A DNA stretch of 64,000 bases from Mesorhizobium sp. B2-3-12 (GTDB lineage Bacteria; Pseudomonadota; Alphaproteobacteria; Rhizobiales; Rhizobiaceae), in the NCBI RefSeq assembly GCF_006442205.1, contig NZ_VFVR01000011.1, forward strand, positions 1-64,000. The letters are read 5' to 3'. The translations under genes and the position numbers were made by a program. Positions within the stretch are counted from its first letter, which is position 1. Every line of letters begins with the position of its first letter. This document shows positions 46,507 to 55,225 of this stretch, piece by piece. The notes under the pieces are model-generated. The model searched no databases, had not been told where the DNA came from, and was given only the letters and a program-made list of their open reading frames with translations.

Positions 46507-46769
46507 GCCGCATGCTCCCCGCCGAGCTCGGCCGACGAGAGGACTGTGTGCGTAAGCGTGTCGCGCTCCATGACGAAGAACTCGCCGCAGTTCATATGCA
46601 CCCAGATTTCGCGCGCCGCGCCTTTCGGATTGGAGCGCAGGTAGAGATATCCGGCCCAGCGATCGATCGGCACATCGCCGCCGTCCGGCCTGGCATTGCC
46701 GGCATCGCCGCCATAGTGGAATTCGGTCTCGTCGCGCGGGCCGCAGAACGGGCAAGGAAAGAGCTGCAT
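46503..46769 (-). CDS. soxD: sarcosine oxidase subunit delta
   Basis: 88 residues. The zinc site is CPFCG at residues 6-10 with HMNCGEFF later, and DRWAGYLYLRSNPKGAAREIWVHMNCGEFF is the SoxD signature. It caps the folate side of the complex. It lies 27 bases after soxB and overlaps soxA. Confidence 0.92.
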   Translation of the reverse strand: MQLFPCPFCGPRDETEFHYGGDAGNARPDGGDVPIDRWAGYLYLRSNPKGAAREIWVHMNCGEFFVMERDTLTHTVLSSAELGGEHAA

Positions 46770-46796
46770 GACGGCTAGTCCTGGTCTTTGTGCATG

Positions 46797-48050
46797 TCAG
46801 TGCGCGATGCCGGAGCCGGCCGCTTCGTCGATCAGCCGGCCACTGGCGAAACGATCGAGGTCAAAGGGCCGGCTGATGTCGTTGTGCTTGCCGGTCGCCA
46901 GCAGGTTCGCCAGCAATGTGCCGCCGGCGGGGATCGCCTTGAACCCGCCGGTACCCCAGCCGCAATTGAGGAACAGATTGGGCAGCGGCGATTCGCCGAT
47001 GATCGGCGAGGAATCCGGCACGACGTCGACAATGCCCGCCCATTGCCGCATCAGCTTCAACTGGCCGAAGATCGGGAACATTTCCAACAGGCCTGATATG
47101 ACGGTCTCCAGCGTCGGCAAATTGCCGCGCTGTGCATAGGAAGGGATGCGGTCGAGGCCGCCGCCGATGACGATCTCGCCCTTGTCCGACTGACTGACAT
47201 AGACACCAGTGCCGGGCGACAGGACCACCGTGTCGAGGACCGGCTTGACCGGCTCGGACACGCAGGCCTGCAGCGCGTAGGAATTGATCGGCAGCCGGAA
47301 GCCGGCCTTTGCAGCCAGCACCGAGGAATGCCCGGCGATAGCCATGCCGATGCGCTCGGCACGGATCGCGCCACGCGTCGTCTGGACGCCGCGGCAACGG
47401 CCGCCCTCGATGATGAAATCGGTGATCTCGCAATTCTGGATGATGTCGACGCCGAGTTGGCTCGCCGCCCGCGCATAACCCCAGGCAACCGCGTCGTGGC
47501 GCGCGGTGCCGGCGCGGCCCTGCCAGATGCCGCCGAACACCGGGAAACGCGCATCCGAGGAGAAATTGTAGATCGGCGCCACCCGGCGCACATCCTCGGG
47601 CGAAAACAGCTCCGCATCGATGCCGTTGATCTGCATGGCGTTGACGGTGCGCGCGCCGATCTCCATCTCGGCGGTCGAGTGGCACAGATTGACCATGCCG
47701 CGCTGCGACAGCATGACATTGTAGTTCAGGTCCTTCGACAGGCCCTCGTAGAGCCGGTGCGCCAGACCGTAGAGTTCGACGCTTTCGGGATAATAATAGT
47801 TGGAGCGCACCACGGTGGTGTTGCGGCCGGTGTTGCCGCCGCCGATCCAGCCCTTCTCCAGAACCGCCACCCGGGCGATGCCGTGATTCCTGGCCAGATA
47901 ATAGGCCGTCGCCAGCCCATGACCGCCGCCGCCGATGATGATGGCGTCGTAGGATGCTTTCGGCTCGGGCGAGCGCCAGGCTTGCTTCCAGCCGGTCTGG
48001 CCGGTGAGGCCCTCCTTGAACAGCGACAAAGCGGAATAGATTCGGGTCAT
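46797..48050 (-). CDS. soxB: sarcosine oxidase subunit beta
   Basis: 417 residues. The FAD site is DAIIIGGGGHGLATAYYLA, and the block VLEKGWIGGGNTGRNTTVVRSNYYYPES leads to the histidine-linked FMN of heterotetrameric enzymes. GGIWQGRAGTARHDAVAWGYARAA and GIVDVVPDSSPIIGESPLPNLFLNCGWGTGGFKAIPAGG also match. It oxidises sarcosine. First gene of soxBDAG; a TetR-type operator-like site lies 45-62 bases before its start. Confidence 0.94.
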   Translation of the reverse strand: MTRIYSALSLFKEGLTGQTGWKQAWRSPEPKASYDAIIIGGGGHGLATAYYLARNHGIARVAVLEKGWIGGGNTGRNTTVVRSNYYYPESVELYGLAHRLYEGLSKDLNYNVMLSQRGMVNLCHSTAEMEIGARTVNAMQINGIDAELFSPEDVRRVAPIYNFSSDARFPVFGGIWQGRAGTARHDAVAWGYARAASQLGVDIIQNCEITDFIIEGGRCRGVQTTRGAIRAERIGMAIAGHSSVLAAKAGFRLPINSYALQACVSEPVKPVLDTVVLSPGTGVYVSQSDKGEIVIGGGLDRIPSYAQRGNLPTLETVISGLLEMFPIFGQLKLMRQWAGIVDVVPDSSPIIGESPLPNLFLNCGWGTGGFKAIPAGGTLLANLLATGKHNDISRPFDLDRFASGRLIDEAAGSGIAH

Positions 48051-48094
48051 GGCGCGCGCGAAAGGCCTGGTTGGTCAGAGGTAGCCTAATGGCA

Positions 48095-48112
48095 ATGTAC
48101 ACATATGTCTAG
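48095..48112. promoter_or_regulatory. TetR operator-like site before soxB (degenerate copy)
   Basis: ATGTACACATATGTCTAG lies in the 90-base gap between the TetR gene and soxB, 45 bases before the soxB start. Its first 14 bases equal one strand of the palindrome found at 48839-48860; the last four differ. It is therefore a likely second binding site of the same regulator. Confidence 0.6.
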
Positions 48113-48140
48113 TTATCGCGCGGGGCCGCGGCTGCCGTCC

Positions 48141-48812
48141 CTAACGGTTGCGCGAAATCGTTTCCTCGACATAGCGCGAAAAGTCCTCGACATCCCCAGC
48201 CGAAGGCTCCTGACCGGTGAAGCTGCGCAGATACGCGGCGACATGCGGCAGGCGGCTGCTCATCGGCTCGTCGAGTTCGAGCGAGTAATAGCCGATCTGC
48301 ATGAAATAGAGCACGCGGGCGCGCACGAACGCGTCTTCCTCATCATAGCCATGGCGCATGAACATGCCGCGGATCGCATTGACGCGTTCTTCGTCGGCCT
48401 CGTCGAGCGCGCGCCGGATGGCGGGCGAGCGGCGAGCCCAGGCCCGGATCGCGAAATCAAGCCGGGGATCGAACAGCCTTTCGTCCACCCAGCATTCGAA
48501 AATGCTCATCACCCCGCGTATGACCGTCGCGGATGGGCGCTCGGCGCGTTCGACGATGAAGCGGGTATTGGTCTGCCGCCAGTGGTCCAGCAACTGGTCG
48601 AGCAGGTCCTGGCGGCTCTTGAAATACCAGTAGAAGCTCGAGCGCGAGACGTCGAGCTGCTGGCCGAGCGTCAGCACGCGGACGCGTTCGACGCCGTCCG
48701 AGATCAGGGTTTCAAGCGCGAGCTTCAGCCAGTCTTCGCGCGTGGCCTTGATATTGCCGGTGGCGCCGGCGCGCTGGGGTGTCGTGTCGGTGACTGCCAT
48801 TGCACGACGCAT
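48141..48812 (-). CDS. TetR/AcrR-family regulator of soxBDAG
   Basis: About 223 residues. The helix-turn-helix is VRVLTLGQQLDVSRSSFYWYFKSRQDLLDQLLDHW, followed by a long helical effector domain. ATG 48812 is chosen; ATG 48800 is also possible, and the open frame to 48866 is rejected because it would run through the palindromic operator at 48839-48860. It is transcribed in the same direction as soxB and ends 90 bases before it. Operator copies before its own gene and before soxB predict autoregulation and control of sarcosine oxidase. Confidence 0.85.
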   Translation of the reverse strand: MRRAMAVTDTTPQRAGATGNIKATREDWLKLALETLISDGVERVRVLTLGQQLDVSRSSFYWYFKSRQDLLDQLLDHWRQTNTRFIVERAERPSATVIRGVMSIFECWVDERLFDPRLDFAIRAWARRSPAIRRALDEADEERVNAIRGMFMRHGYDEEDAFVRARVLYFMQIGYYSLELDEPMSSRLPHVAAYLRSFTGQEPSAGDVEDFSRYVEETISRNR

Positions 48813-48838
48813 GACACGCTGTCCCGGGCAAATCAAGG

Positions 48839-48860
48839 CCATGTACATATGTGTACATGG
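48839..48860. promoter_or_regulatory. 22-bp palindromic operator before the TetR gene
   Basis: CCATGTACA, spacer TATG, then TGTACATGG: both 9-base arms are perfectly complementary. It lies about 27 bases upstream of the chosen TetR start, where a repressor would block its promoter. The copy at 48095-48112 shares 14 bases. Confidence 0.75.
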
Positions 48861-49074
48861 AGCCATGCAACCGAAACTGGACGATATCGGTTGAACTTAG
48901 CCGGATCAGCAGTCGATGTGTCACGATACCGGTCGTCATCCTCCGCGTGGAAGCGGGGGAGGATTTTGTCGCGGCGAGCGAGCCCAGACTTTGCTTCCCC
49001 GCAAGGCATTTGTCTGGCAAATACCAATCCGACCGAATGCCGCCGCGCGGCCAAGCAGCAAGAAAGAGACCGAC

Positions 49075-50514
49075 ATGACCCTGTTTCGAAAGAACCTCAT
49101 CGATGGCGAATGGACCGGGGATGCCGGCTCCCGCAACATCAACCCTTCCGATACGGGCGACGTTGTCGGCGAGTACGCCTCGGCCGATGTGGAGCAAACC
49201 AGGCAGGCGATCGCCGCGGCCAAGGCAGCGTTCCCCGCATGGTCCCGTTCGGGGCCGCTGGCGCGCCATGCGGTGCTGAAGAAGGCCTCGGACGAGATCC
49301 TGGCGCGCAAGGACGAGATTGGCCGCAACCTGGCGCGCGAGGAAGGCAAGACTCTGGCCGAAGGTATTGGCGAGACCATTCGCGCCGCGCAGATCTTCGA
49401 CTTTTTCGCTGGTGAGACCTTGCGCCTCTCGGGCGAGGTCGTGCCGAGCGTGCGGCCGGGCGTCGGCGTCGAGATGACCCGCGAAGCGGTTGGCGTGGTC
49501 GGCATCGTCACGCCGTGGAATTTCCCGATCGCCATCCCCGCCTGGAAGATCGCTCCGGCGTTGGCCCATGGCAACACCATCGTCTTCAAGCCGGCCGAGC
49601 TCGTTCCCGAAAGCGCCTGGTCCATCGTCGACATCCTGCATCGCGCCGGCCTGCCCAAAGGCGTGCTCAACCTCGTCATGGGCAAGGGCTCGGTCGTCGG
49701 CCAGGCAATGCTCGACAGCCCCGAGGTCAACGCCATCTCCTTCACCGGCTCGGTCGGCACCGGCAAGCGCGTCGCCGCGGCAAGCGTGGAGCACATGCGC
49801 AAGTTCCAGCTCGAAATGGGCGGCAAGAATCCGCTGGTCGTGCTCGACGATGCCGATCTCGCCGTCGCTGTCGATTGCGCGCTGAACGGCGCCTTCTTCT
49901 CGACCGGCCAGCGCTGCACGGCCTCGTCGCGTTTGATCGTCACCAACGGCATCCACGACCGTTTCGTCGACGCGCTCAAGGAACGCATGGATAAGCTGGT
50001 GATCGGCGACGCGCTCGACGCACAGACCCAGATCGGGCCCGTGGTCGACGCGACCCAGCTCAAGCAGGACGAAGACTATATCGCCATCGGTGTCCGCGAA
50101 GGCGCCACGCTCGCCTTCGGCGGCGAACGGCTCGACCGCAAGGCGCCGGGTTTCTATCTGAAGCCGGCGCTGCTGACCGAGGCCACCAACGACATGCGCA
50201 GTTCGCGCGAGGAGATTTTCGGGCCCGTCGCCAGCGTCATCCGCGTCAAGGACTTTGACGAGGCGCTTGCCGTCGCCAACGATACGCCGTTCGGCCTGAC
50301 GTCGGGCATCTGCACCACGAGCCTCAAGTACGCCACGCATTTCAAGCGCAATTCCGAAGCCGGCATGGTGATGGTCAATTTGCCGACGGCGGGCGTCGAC
50401 TTCCACGTTCCCTTTGGCGGCCGCAAGGGGTCAAGCTATGGTCCGCGCGAACAGGGCCGCTATGCCATGGAGTTCTACACCACGGTAAAGACCGCCTATA
50501 CGTTCGCGGGATGA
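49075..50514 (+). CDS. aldehyde dehydrogenase family protein (possible alpha-ketoglutarate semialdehyde dehydrogenase)
   Basis: 479 residues. NAD-binding TPWNFPIAIPAWKIAPAL and FTGSVGTGKR, the catalytic glutamate in LEMGGKNPLV and the nucleophilic cysteine in FSTGQRCTASSR, plus the late IFGPVASVI, are standard. The sequence resembles enzymes that oxidise alpha-ketoglutarate semialdehyde, the product of the arabonate route encoded at 21271-23900, but specificity cannot be read from motifs. It diverges from the TetR gene across 262 bases (48813-49074), which hold the palindrome at 48839-48860 and nothing coding. Confidence 0.85.
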   Translation: MTLFRKNLIDGEWTGDAGSRNINPSDTGDVVGEYASADVEQTRQAIAAAKAAFPAWSRSGPLARHAVLKKASDEILARKDEIGRNLAREEGKTLAEGIGETIRAAQIFDFFAGETLRLSGEVVPSVRPGVGVEMTREAVGVVGIVTPWNFPIAIPAWKIAPALAHGNTIVFKPAELVPESAWSIVDILHRAGLPKGVLNLVMGKGSVVGQAMLDSPEVNAISFTGSVGTGKRVAAASVEHMRKFQLEMGGKNPLVVLDDADLAVAVDCALNGAFFSTGQRCTASSRLIVTNGIHDRFVDALKERMDKLVIGDALDAQTQIGPVVDATQLKQDEDYIAIGVREGATLAFGGERLDRKAPGFYLKPALLTEATNDMRSSREEIFGPVASVIRVKDFDEALAVANDTPFGLTSGICTTSLKYATHFKRNSEAGMVMVNLPTAGVDFHVPFGGRKGSSYGPREQGRYAMEFYTTVKTAYTFAG

Positions 50515-50571
50515 CCAGGCGCCGGCTGATGCGCCGGCGAACTGTCACCTCTCCGAAATCGACCGGTGCAA

Positions 50572-51150
50572 ATGATGACATTGCAGGACCTGACCTGGCT
50601 CAACCCGCCACCGCATCACGCCATCGACGGTGATGTCGTGCGCGTGCGCACCGGCAAGGAGACCGATTTCTGGCGCGAGACGTTCTACGGGTTCTGGCGC
50701 GACAACGGTCATTTCCTGTATCGGCCGGTCGAGGGCGATTTCACCGCCGAGGTCACCGTCAAGGGCGACTACAAGGTGCTTTACGATCAGGCCGGGCTGA
50801 TGGTGCGGCTGAGCGAAACCCACTGGATCAAGGCCGGTATCGAATACACCGACGGCCTTGCCTATGTCTCCGTCGTCGTCACCAACGACACCTCGGACTG
50901 GTCGCTGGTGGCCATAGCGGCCGGCCCGGACGGCGTCAGCATCCGCCTGACCCGCCATGGCGAGGCGATCCGCGTCCAGTATCTCGACGCTTCCGATGGT
51001 CGTTGGAAGCCGGTGCGGCTCGCCTATTTCCCGGTCTCGAAGGCGGTCGATGTGGGCATGATGTGCTGTTCGCCGCAGCGTGAGGGTTTCGAGGTCGCGT
51101 TCACCGGCTTTTCCGTCTGTCCGCCGATCGCGCGCGACCTGCACGACTGA
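50572..51150 (+). CDS. DUF1349-family protein
   Basis: About 192 residues. The block TGKETDFWRETFYGFWRDNGHFLYRPVEGDFTAEVTVKGDY and LYDQAGLMVRLSETHWIKAGIEY define DUF1349, a concanavalin-like beta-sandwich found in bacteria and yeast, of unknown function (one yeast member is called regulation of enolase 1). Starts at GTG 50566, ATG 50572 or 50575 are possible. It follows the aldehyde dehydrogenase by about 57 bases on the same strand and may be in its operon. Confidence 0.8.
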   Translation: MMTLQDLTWLNPPPHHAIDGDVVRVRTGKETDFWRETFYGFWRDNGHFLYRPVEGDFTAEVTVKGDYKVLYDQAGLMVRLSETHWIKAGIEYTDGLAYVSVVVTNDTSDWSLVAIAAGPDGVSIRLTRHGEAIRVQYLDASDGRWKPVRLAYFPVSKAVDVGMMCCSPQREGFEVAFTGFSVCPPIARDLHD

Positions 51151-51229
51151 GGCCATGAGCCCGTATGGCCTGTGCGAACAGGCCCGCAGGACGTTGCGGC
51201 CCTGACGGCGTCTGGGCTAAGCGTTGTCC

Positions 51230-52228
51230 ATGGGCATGTCGCGTTGGCGGGCAACACTGAAAAAAACCGTCCGTTCCAGGGCGCTGCGGTTTCTCAGCGT
51301 CCCGTCGGTGCTTTGGTCACAAGGGATCGGGCTTTTCTGCGATTTCGCCGGGCCCGGCTGGTATCGCTGGGCGCCCACCGAATCCACGCAAAGCGAGGCT
51401 TTTTTCCGCGACCACTACAGCGGCGCGCATGGCATCGTCTGGGTGCGCTTGAGCACCTTGGCCAGGATCCCCAGAAATTGCGATCTCGATACATTCGCCA
51501 GGGTAGCCTTGCCGACCATCAAGGCTCCTTTCGTCCTGATCACGACCGACGGTGATTCCTCGGTGCCTTCGGATCTGGCCAGGGACACTGTCGAGCGGCT
51601 TCTCGCCAACCCCTATCTGGTCTCCTGGTACAGCCAGAACTGCGATGGCGGTCATCCCAGGATCAAGCCGTTCCCGATCGGGCTGGATCTCCACACGCCA
51701 CGTTCCCTGGCGACGCCTGCCGGGTTGGTGCGACAGCTGAAAACACTACGCGGCCGGCAGGGGAACGCGGATCGGCGTCCGGCCAGGATATTCTGCGACT
51801 TCAGCATCAGCAATGGCTCCAGCCAGCGTCGGGAGTTGCTCGATGCCCTGGACGGCTGCCCGCATGTCGACTTCTTGAAGAAACGCGTGTCGCAGCGCGC
51901 GATATGGGAGCTGTATTCGCAATACCCGCTTGTGCTGTCGACCGTCGGAAACGGCCTCGACTGCCACCGGACATGGGAGTTGCTTTACCTCGGCTGCATC
52001 GTGGTGACCAAGACCTCGCCGCTCGATCCGCTCTACGAAGGCCTGCCTGTCATCATCGTCGAGGATTGGCGCGAGGTGCGGGATCCCAATGCACCGGAAC
52101 GCTGGATCAGACAGGCCGCGCGTTTGACGGATCGGAATTACGTGTGGGAGCGTCTGCGCCCGCAAACCTATCTGAAACCTCTGCGCGAGGAGCTTCGGCA
52201 GGCAGCCGCCTCACCACGGGACGTGTAG
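51230..52228 (+). CDS. exostosin-like protein, probable glycan biosynthesis
   Basis: About 332 residues without signal peptide. The C-terminal part (YPLVLSTVGNGLDCHRTWELLYLGCIVVTKTSPLDPLYEGLPVIIVEDW) has the layout of exostosin/GT47-like and related surface-glycan proteins, where a nucleotide-sugar site is followed by an E-rich helix. The N-terminal part is not recognised. It has no strong ribosome site (ATG 51230 or 51236) and overlaps the end of the convergent glycosyltransferase gene by 18 bases. Confidence 0.5.
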   Translation: MGMSRWRATLKKTVRSRALRFLSVPSVLWSQGIGLFCDFAGPGWYRWAPTESTQSEAFFRDHYSGAHGIVWVRLSTLARIPRNCDLDTFARVALPTIKAPFVLITTDGDSSVPSDLARDTVERLLANPYLVSWYSQNCDGGHPRIKPFPIGLDLHTPRSLATPAGLVRQLKTLRGRQGNADRRPARIFCDFSISNGSSQRRELLDALDGCPHVDFLKKRVSQRAIWELYSQYPLVLSTVGNGLDCHRTWELLYLGCIVVTKTSPLDPLYEGLPVIIVEDWREVRDPNAPERWIRQAARLTDRNYVWERLRPQTYLKPLREELRQAAASPRDV

Positions 52229-53785
52229 AATTTCCAGCTTGGGCAAGCCGACAGGCTGAATGCCGAGGTCGTTGGCAAGAAGGCCAAAGGCTTCCGTTTC
52301 GATCAGATCGCGGTAGGGGATTTCGGGAAAGCGAAGGCCGCCGCGATGCAGGGCGGCATCGACCAGGAGCATGGTTCCGCCCACCGCATCGAGGCCGATC
52401 ATGTCGAGATGCCTGACATCGCCCAGATGATACCGGCTTGGCGTTTGCACGGGTGGCTGGTGAAGGCCGCCGCGTATCTCGCGGTAATAGCGATAGTCCT
52501 TGGTCTGCCGTCTGATGACAAAGCTGTTGAGGTCGAAACTGGCGCCACCGGCGATCTTCACGCAGTTGGGCACCGCGATGCGATGCCCCGTGGCGATCAG
52601 GCGGTTCAGCGCATCACCGGGAAAGCGCCAGACGTCGATGTCGATCCACAGTGCCCAGTCGTCGTCCCTGTCCAGCCCGTGATCGATCAGATAGTTGCGA
52701 ACCTTGGCGATTGCGCCGCGCCTGACGCGCTGCATCCTGGGCTTCGCCCGTTTAGCCCTGTCGAGGCGGGTGCCGACCTGTCTCTGCAAGAGGACGATGT
52801 CACGATATTTGCCGGCCAACCCAGCGGTTGCGGCCTGCAGCCGCTCCCAGCTTCCGTCGAGGCTGTCGCCTTCGCAAAAGACCAGCTTGATCCTGTCCTT
52901 AGGGTAGTCGAGTCCGTCCAGCGCATCGAGGAACGGCTGGATGAGGTCTGCGGCATCGCGAAGCGGCACCAGGACGGCGACGTTTCGGCCCGACGGCGGT
53001 GGCGCTGACAGTACCGCCCTGTCGACGCCGGCTTTCGCCTCCGCTTCATCCAGATACGTGCCGCGCGACAAGTGATATCGGAGCCGGTAGGCCCAGTTGC
53101 GAAGCCTGGTGCCCCATTTTGGCGGCGGTTCCGGGGTCCACCATGTGCCGGCCCAGTGATGGATCGAAAGCGACGCCGTGTCGTCGCCGGCGTCGCGCTC
53201 CGTGCTCCCGGCCGACGTCACCGGCACGAACAGGCCGGAAGGATGAATGGCGAGGGCTGCCTGGTCACGGTACCCGCGCTGCGCGGAAGTGAGCAGGCAA
53301 GGGCCGGTCGCGTCGAGCACGTCCTTGGCGGCGGCGAGCCCGGGCATCATCGACAGGAGATGGATCCAGAAGGGATGACGGGGCGGGCTGGCTATCGTTC
53401 CATTGAACAGGAGGTAGGGCAGGCCTCGGAAATCCGCCTGGACGGCCGCATGCGAAGCCGGCTCCTTGCACATCACGACCCGGGTCTCGTTCATGATCGC
53501 GTCGAAGGGCGCGACGCATTCGCAGTCTATGTCGGCATAGACCCCGCCAAAGTGATGCAGAAGCATGTAGCGAGCCGCATCCGACCGCTGCACGCCATTG
53601 GTGTAACCACAGAACATCGGTAAGAAATCGGGATAGTGCTCGGCGACGAATTCGAGCAGCATCCGGTCGCTCCAGAACATGACCGTCCAGTGTGGATTGT
53701 GCCGTTTCCAGCTCTCGGCGTACGCCTGGAAGCGTACGGGAACGCTGTCGGTCTTCCATGTCTGGTGCAGGATCGGCGGGATCAT
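52211..53785 (-). CDS. two-domain glycosyltransferase: GT32-like plus Anp1/GT62-like
   Basis: About 524 residues. Residues 1-240 are a GT32 (capsular/mannosyl) domain starting IPPILHQTWKTDSVP, with the DxD motif in GGVYADIDCECVAPFD. Residues about 270-520 resemble the fungal Anp1/mannan-polymerase (GT62) domain: VAVLVPLRDAADLIQPFLDALDGLDYPKDRIKLVFCEGDSLDGSW, and a DxD in LWIDIDVWRFPGDALNRLI. The start ATG 53785 gives the usual GT32 N-terminus and lies just after the GT4 stop; an ATG at 53824 overlaps that gene. It may add two sugars in series to a surface glycan. Confidence 0.78.
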   Translation of the reverse strand: MIPPILHQTWKTDSVPVRFQAYAESWKRHNPHWTVMFWSDRMLLEFVAEHYPDFLPMFCGYTNGVQRSDAARYMLLHHFGGVYADIDCECVAPFDAIMNETRVVMCKEPASHAAVQADFRGLPYLLFNGTIASPPRHPFWIHLLSMMPGLAAAKDVLDATGPCLLTSAQRGYRDQAALAIHPSGLFVPVTSAGSTERDAGDDTASLSIHHWAGTWWTPEPPPKWGTRLRNWAYRLRYHLSRGTYLDEAEAKAGVDRAVLSAPPPSGRNVAVLVPLRDAADLIQPFLDALDGLDYPKDRIKLVFCEGDSLDGSWERLQAATAGLAGKYRDIVLLQRQVGTRLDRAKRAKPRMQRVRRGAIAKVRNYLIDHGLDRDDDWALWIDIDVWRFPGDALNRLIATGHRIAVPNCVKIAGGASFDLNSFVIRRQTKDYRYYREIRGGLHQPPVQTPSRYHLGDVRHLDMIGLDAVGGTMLLVDAALHRGGLRFPEIPYRDLIETEAFGLLANDLGIQPVGLPKLEILHVPW

Positions 53786-53792
53786 TGGCGGC

Positions 53793-55028
53793 TCATGGGG
53801 TGACGGGAGATGGCTGGTCGTCATTGCCGTCATTGTCCAGTGCAAGCCCGGCGCGGACGGCATCGCGGATCGCTTGCGGGCCAAATCTTGCCCATACGGC
53901 CTGATGCGCACGCAGGCGCTGCCGTGTCCGGCGCTCGGCGTCGAGACAAAGGTCGACGGCCATGTCGGCCAGTCTCTCGTCGCTGTCCGACAGCAGCACC
54001 TGGTCATTCTCGATCAGGCCCAGGCCCTCGGCCGCTAGCGGTGTCGCGATCACCGGCACTCCCCAGGCCATCGCCTCCAGAATCTTGATGCGCGTGCCCC
54101 CGCCCGCCCTGAGCGGGATGATGCTGAGATGCGCGCCGGACAGGAGCGGCGCCACGCTTTCGGGATTCTCGACGAGTTCCACATCGGGCAACCCAGCCAG
54201 GGCCTGCACGGCCGGGTTCGGACCGCGTCCGGCGAGAACGAGTTTCGCGCCGGGCAAGGCCTGGCGGATACGGGGCAATATGGCCCGTGCCAATCGCCCG
54301 GCGGCATCGACATTCGGAGGATAGCCGAGATGGCCGATGAAAAGGATCACCGGAAAGCCGCTGTCGGCCGGCGCTTCCGCGGGCAGCACGGCGGGAATGG
54401 CCTCGACGTTGGGAATCCCATTGGGAACGACGTCGATTGGCATCTTCCGTCCGGCAAGCGCCATCAACCTCTCGCGGTCCTCGTTCGAGCAGACCCAGAC
54501 TCTGTCGACAAGGGCGAGCGCCTTTCGTTCGAGATGCCTGATGCCGGGCGCGGATACGACGGTGGATAGGCGCGATGCGGTCGTGACCGCGCGTTTCATC
54601 TGCGCGGACAGGTCGGACTCGACATTGTGCATGTCGAGGATGAGCTGCCTGGCCAGTGGTCGCAAGGGCCGCAGCAGCTTGAACAGGCCGATGCTCTCGA
54701 CCACGACGGTGTCCGGGCGGAATTCTAGGATCAGTGCTTCCAGCCGCGCCAGGGCCGCGCGCGAAATGCGATGCTCCGCCCTCATGCGCCACCATCCGAT
54801 CGAGGCCGTCCGCGGCCCACCCTCGATTGACAGCGCCTCGGCGCGGATCCGCGGATCGGGCGCGGCCGCCGCGATCGCCTTGGGCAGCACCGAGGCCAGA
54901 CAGACCGGTCCGAACGCGGCCGCCGCCACGGCATTGCGATAATTGCGAAGATCCGCGCCGGAGGTCGGCGGAAACGCCGGCTCGTGGGACACGATCAGCA
55001 CGCGTCGCCCGGTGCCGCGCGCCGGCAT
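53793..55028 (-). CDS. glycosyltransferase family 4 (GT-B fold)
   Basis: About 411 residues. The N-terminal Rossmann half starts VLIVSHEPAFPPTSGADLRNY, and the C-terminal half has ILFIGHLGYPPNVDAAGRLARAI and the sugar-nucleotide motif APLLSGAHLSIIPLRAGGGTRIKILEAMAWGVPVIAT (EX7E type). These are typical of GT4 enzymes with NDP-sugar donors. ATG 55028 is preferred; GTG 55115 would add 29 residues. It is just upstream of the two-domain glycosyltransferase. Confidence 0.85.
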   Translation of the reverse strand: MPARGTGRRVLIVSHEPAFPPTSGADLRNYRNAVAAAAFGPVCLASVLPKAIAAAAPDPRIRAEALSIEGGPRTASIGWWRMRAEHRISRAALARLEALILEFRPDTVVVESIGLFKLLRPLRPLARQLILDMHNVESDLSAQMKRAVTTASRLSTVVSAPGIRHLERKALALVDRVWVCSNEDRERLMALAGRKMPIDVVPNGIPNVEAIPAVLPAEAPADSGFPVILFIGHLGYPPNVDAAGRLARAILPRIRQALPGAKLVLAGRGPNPAVQALAGLPDVELVENPESVAPLLSGAHLSIIPLRAGGGTRIKILEAMAWGVPVIATPLAAEGLGLIENDQVLLSDSDERLADMAVDLCLDAERRTRQRLRAHQAVWARFGPQAIRDAVRAGLALDNDGNDDQPSPVTP

Positions 55029-55225
55029 GTCGACACCGGCCCGCGTGCTCAAAGCGGACACCCGACGCTTCGCGCCAGGAGAGACGGCGCAAGCTCTGTT
55101 GCAGACGACATTCACGAGGCCCCCGAAGCCGCAGAAATCAGCCTCGACTTGTTCAGCCGAACCGGGCTTTCGTCAAGCACTGGATCGTATTCCAACGCGG
55201 GTCCGGCCCGACCCGGACGCAAGGC

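Noticed and set aside
43107..46769. soxA/soxG as sulfur-oxidation (Sox) genes
   Set aside because: The proteins are sarcosine oxidase subunits (FAD/GcvT-like domains, soxBDAG order), not the thiosulfate-oxidising Sox system, despite the nearby sulfur operon.
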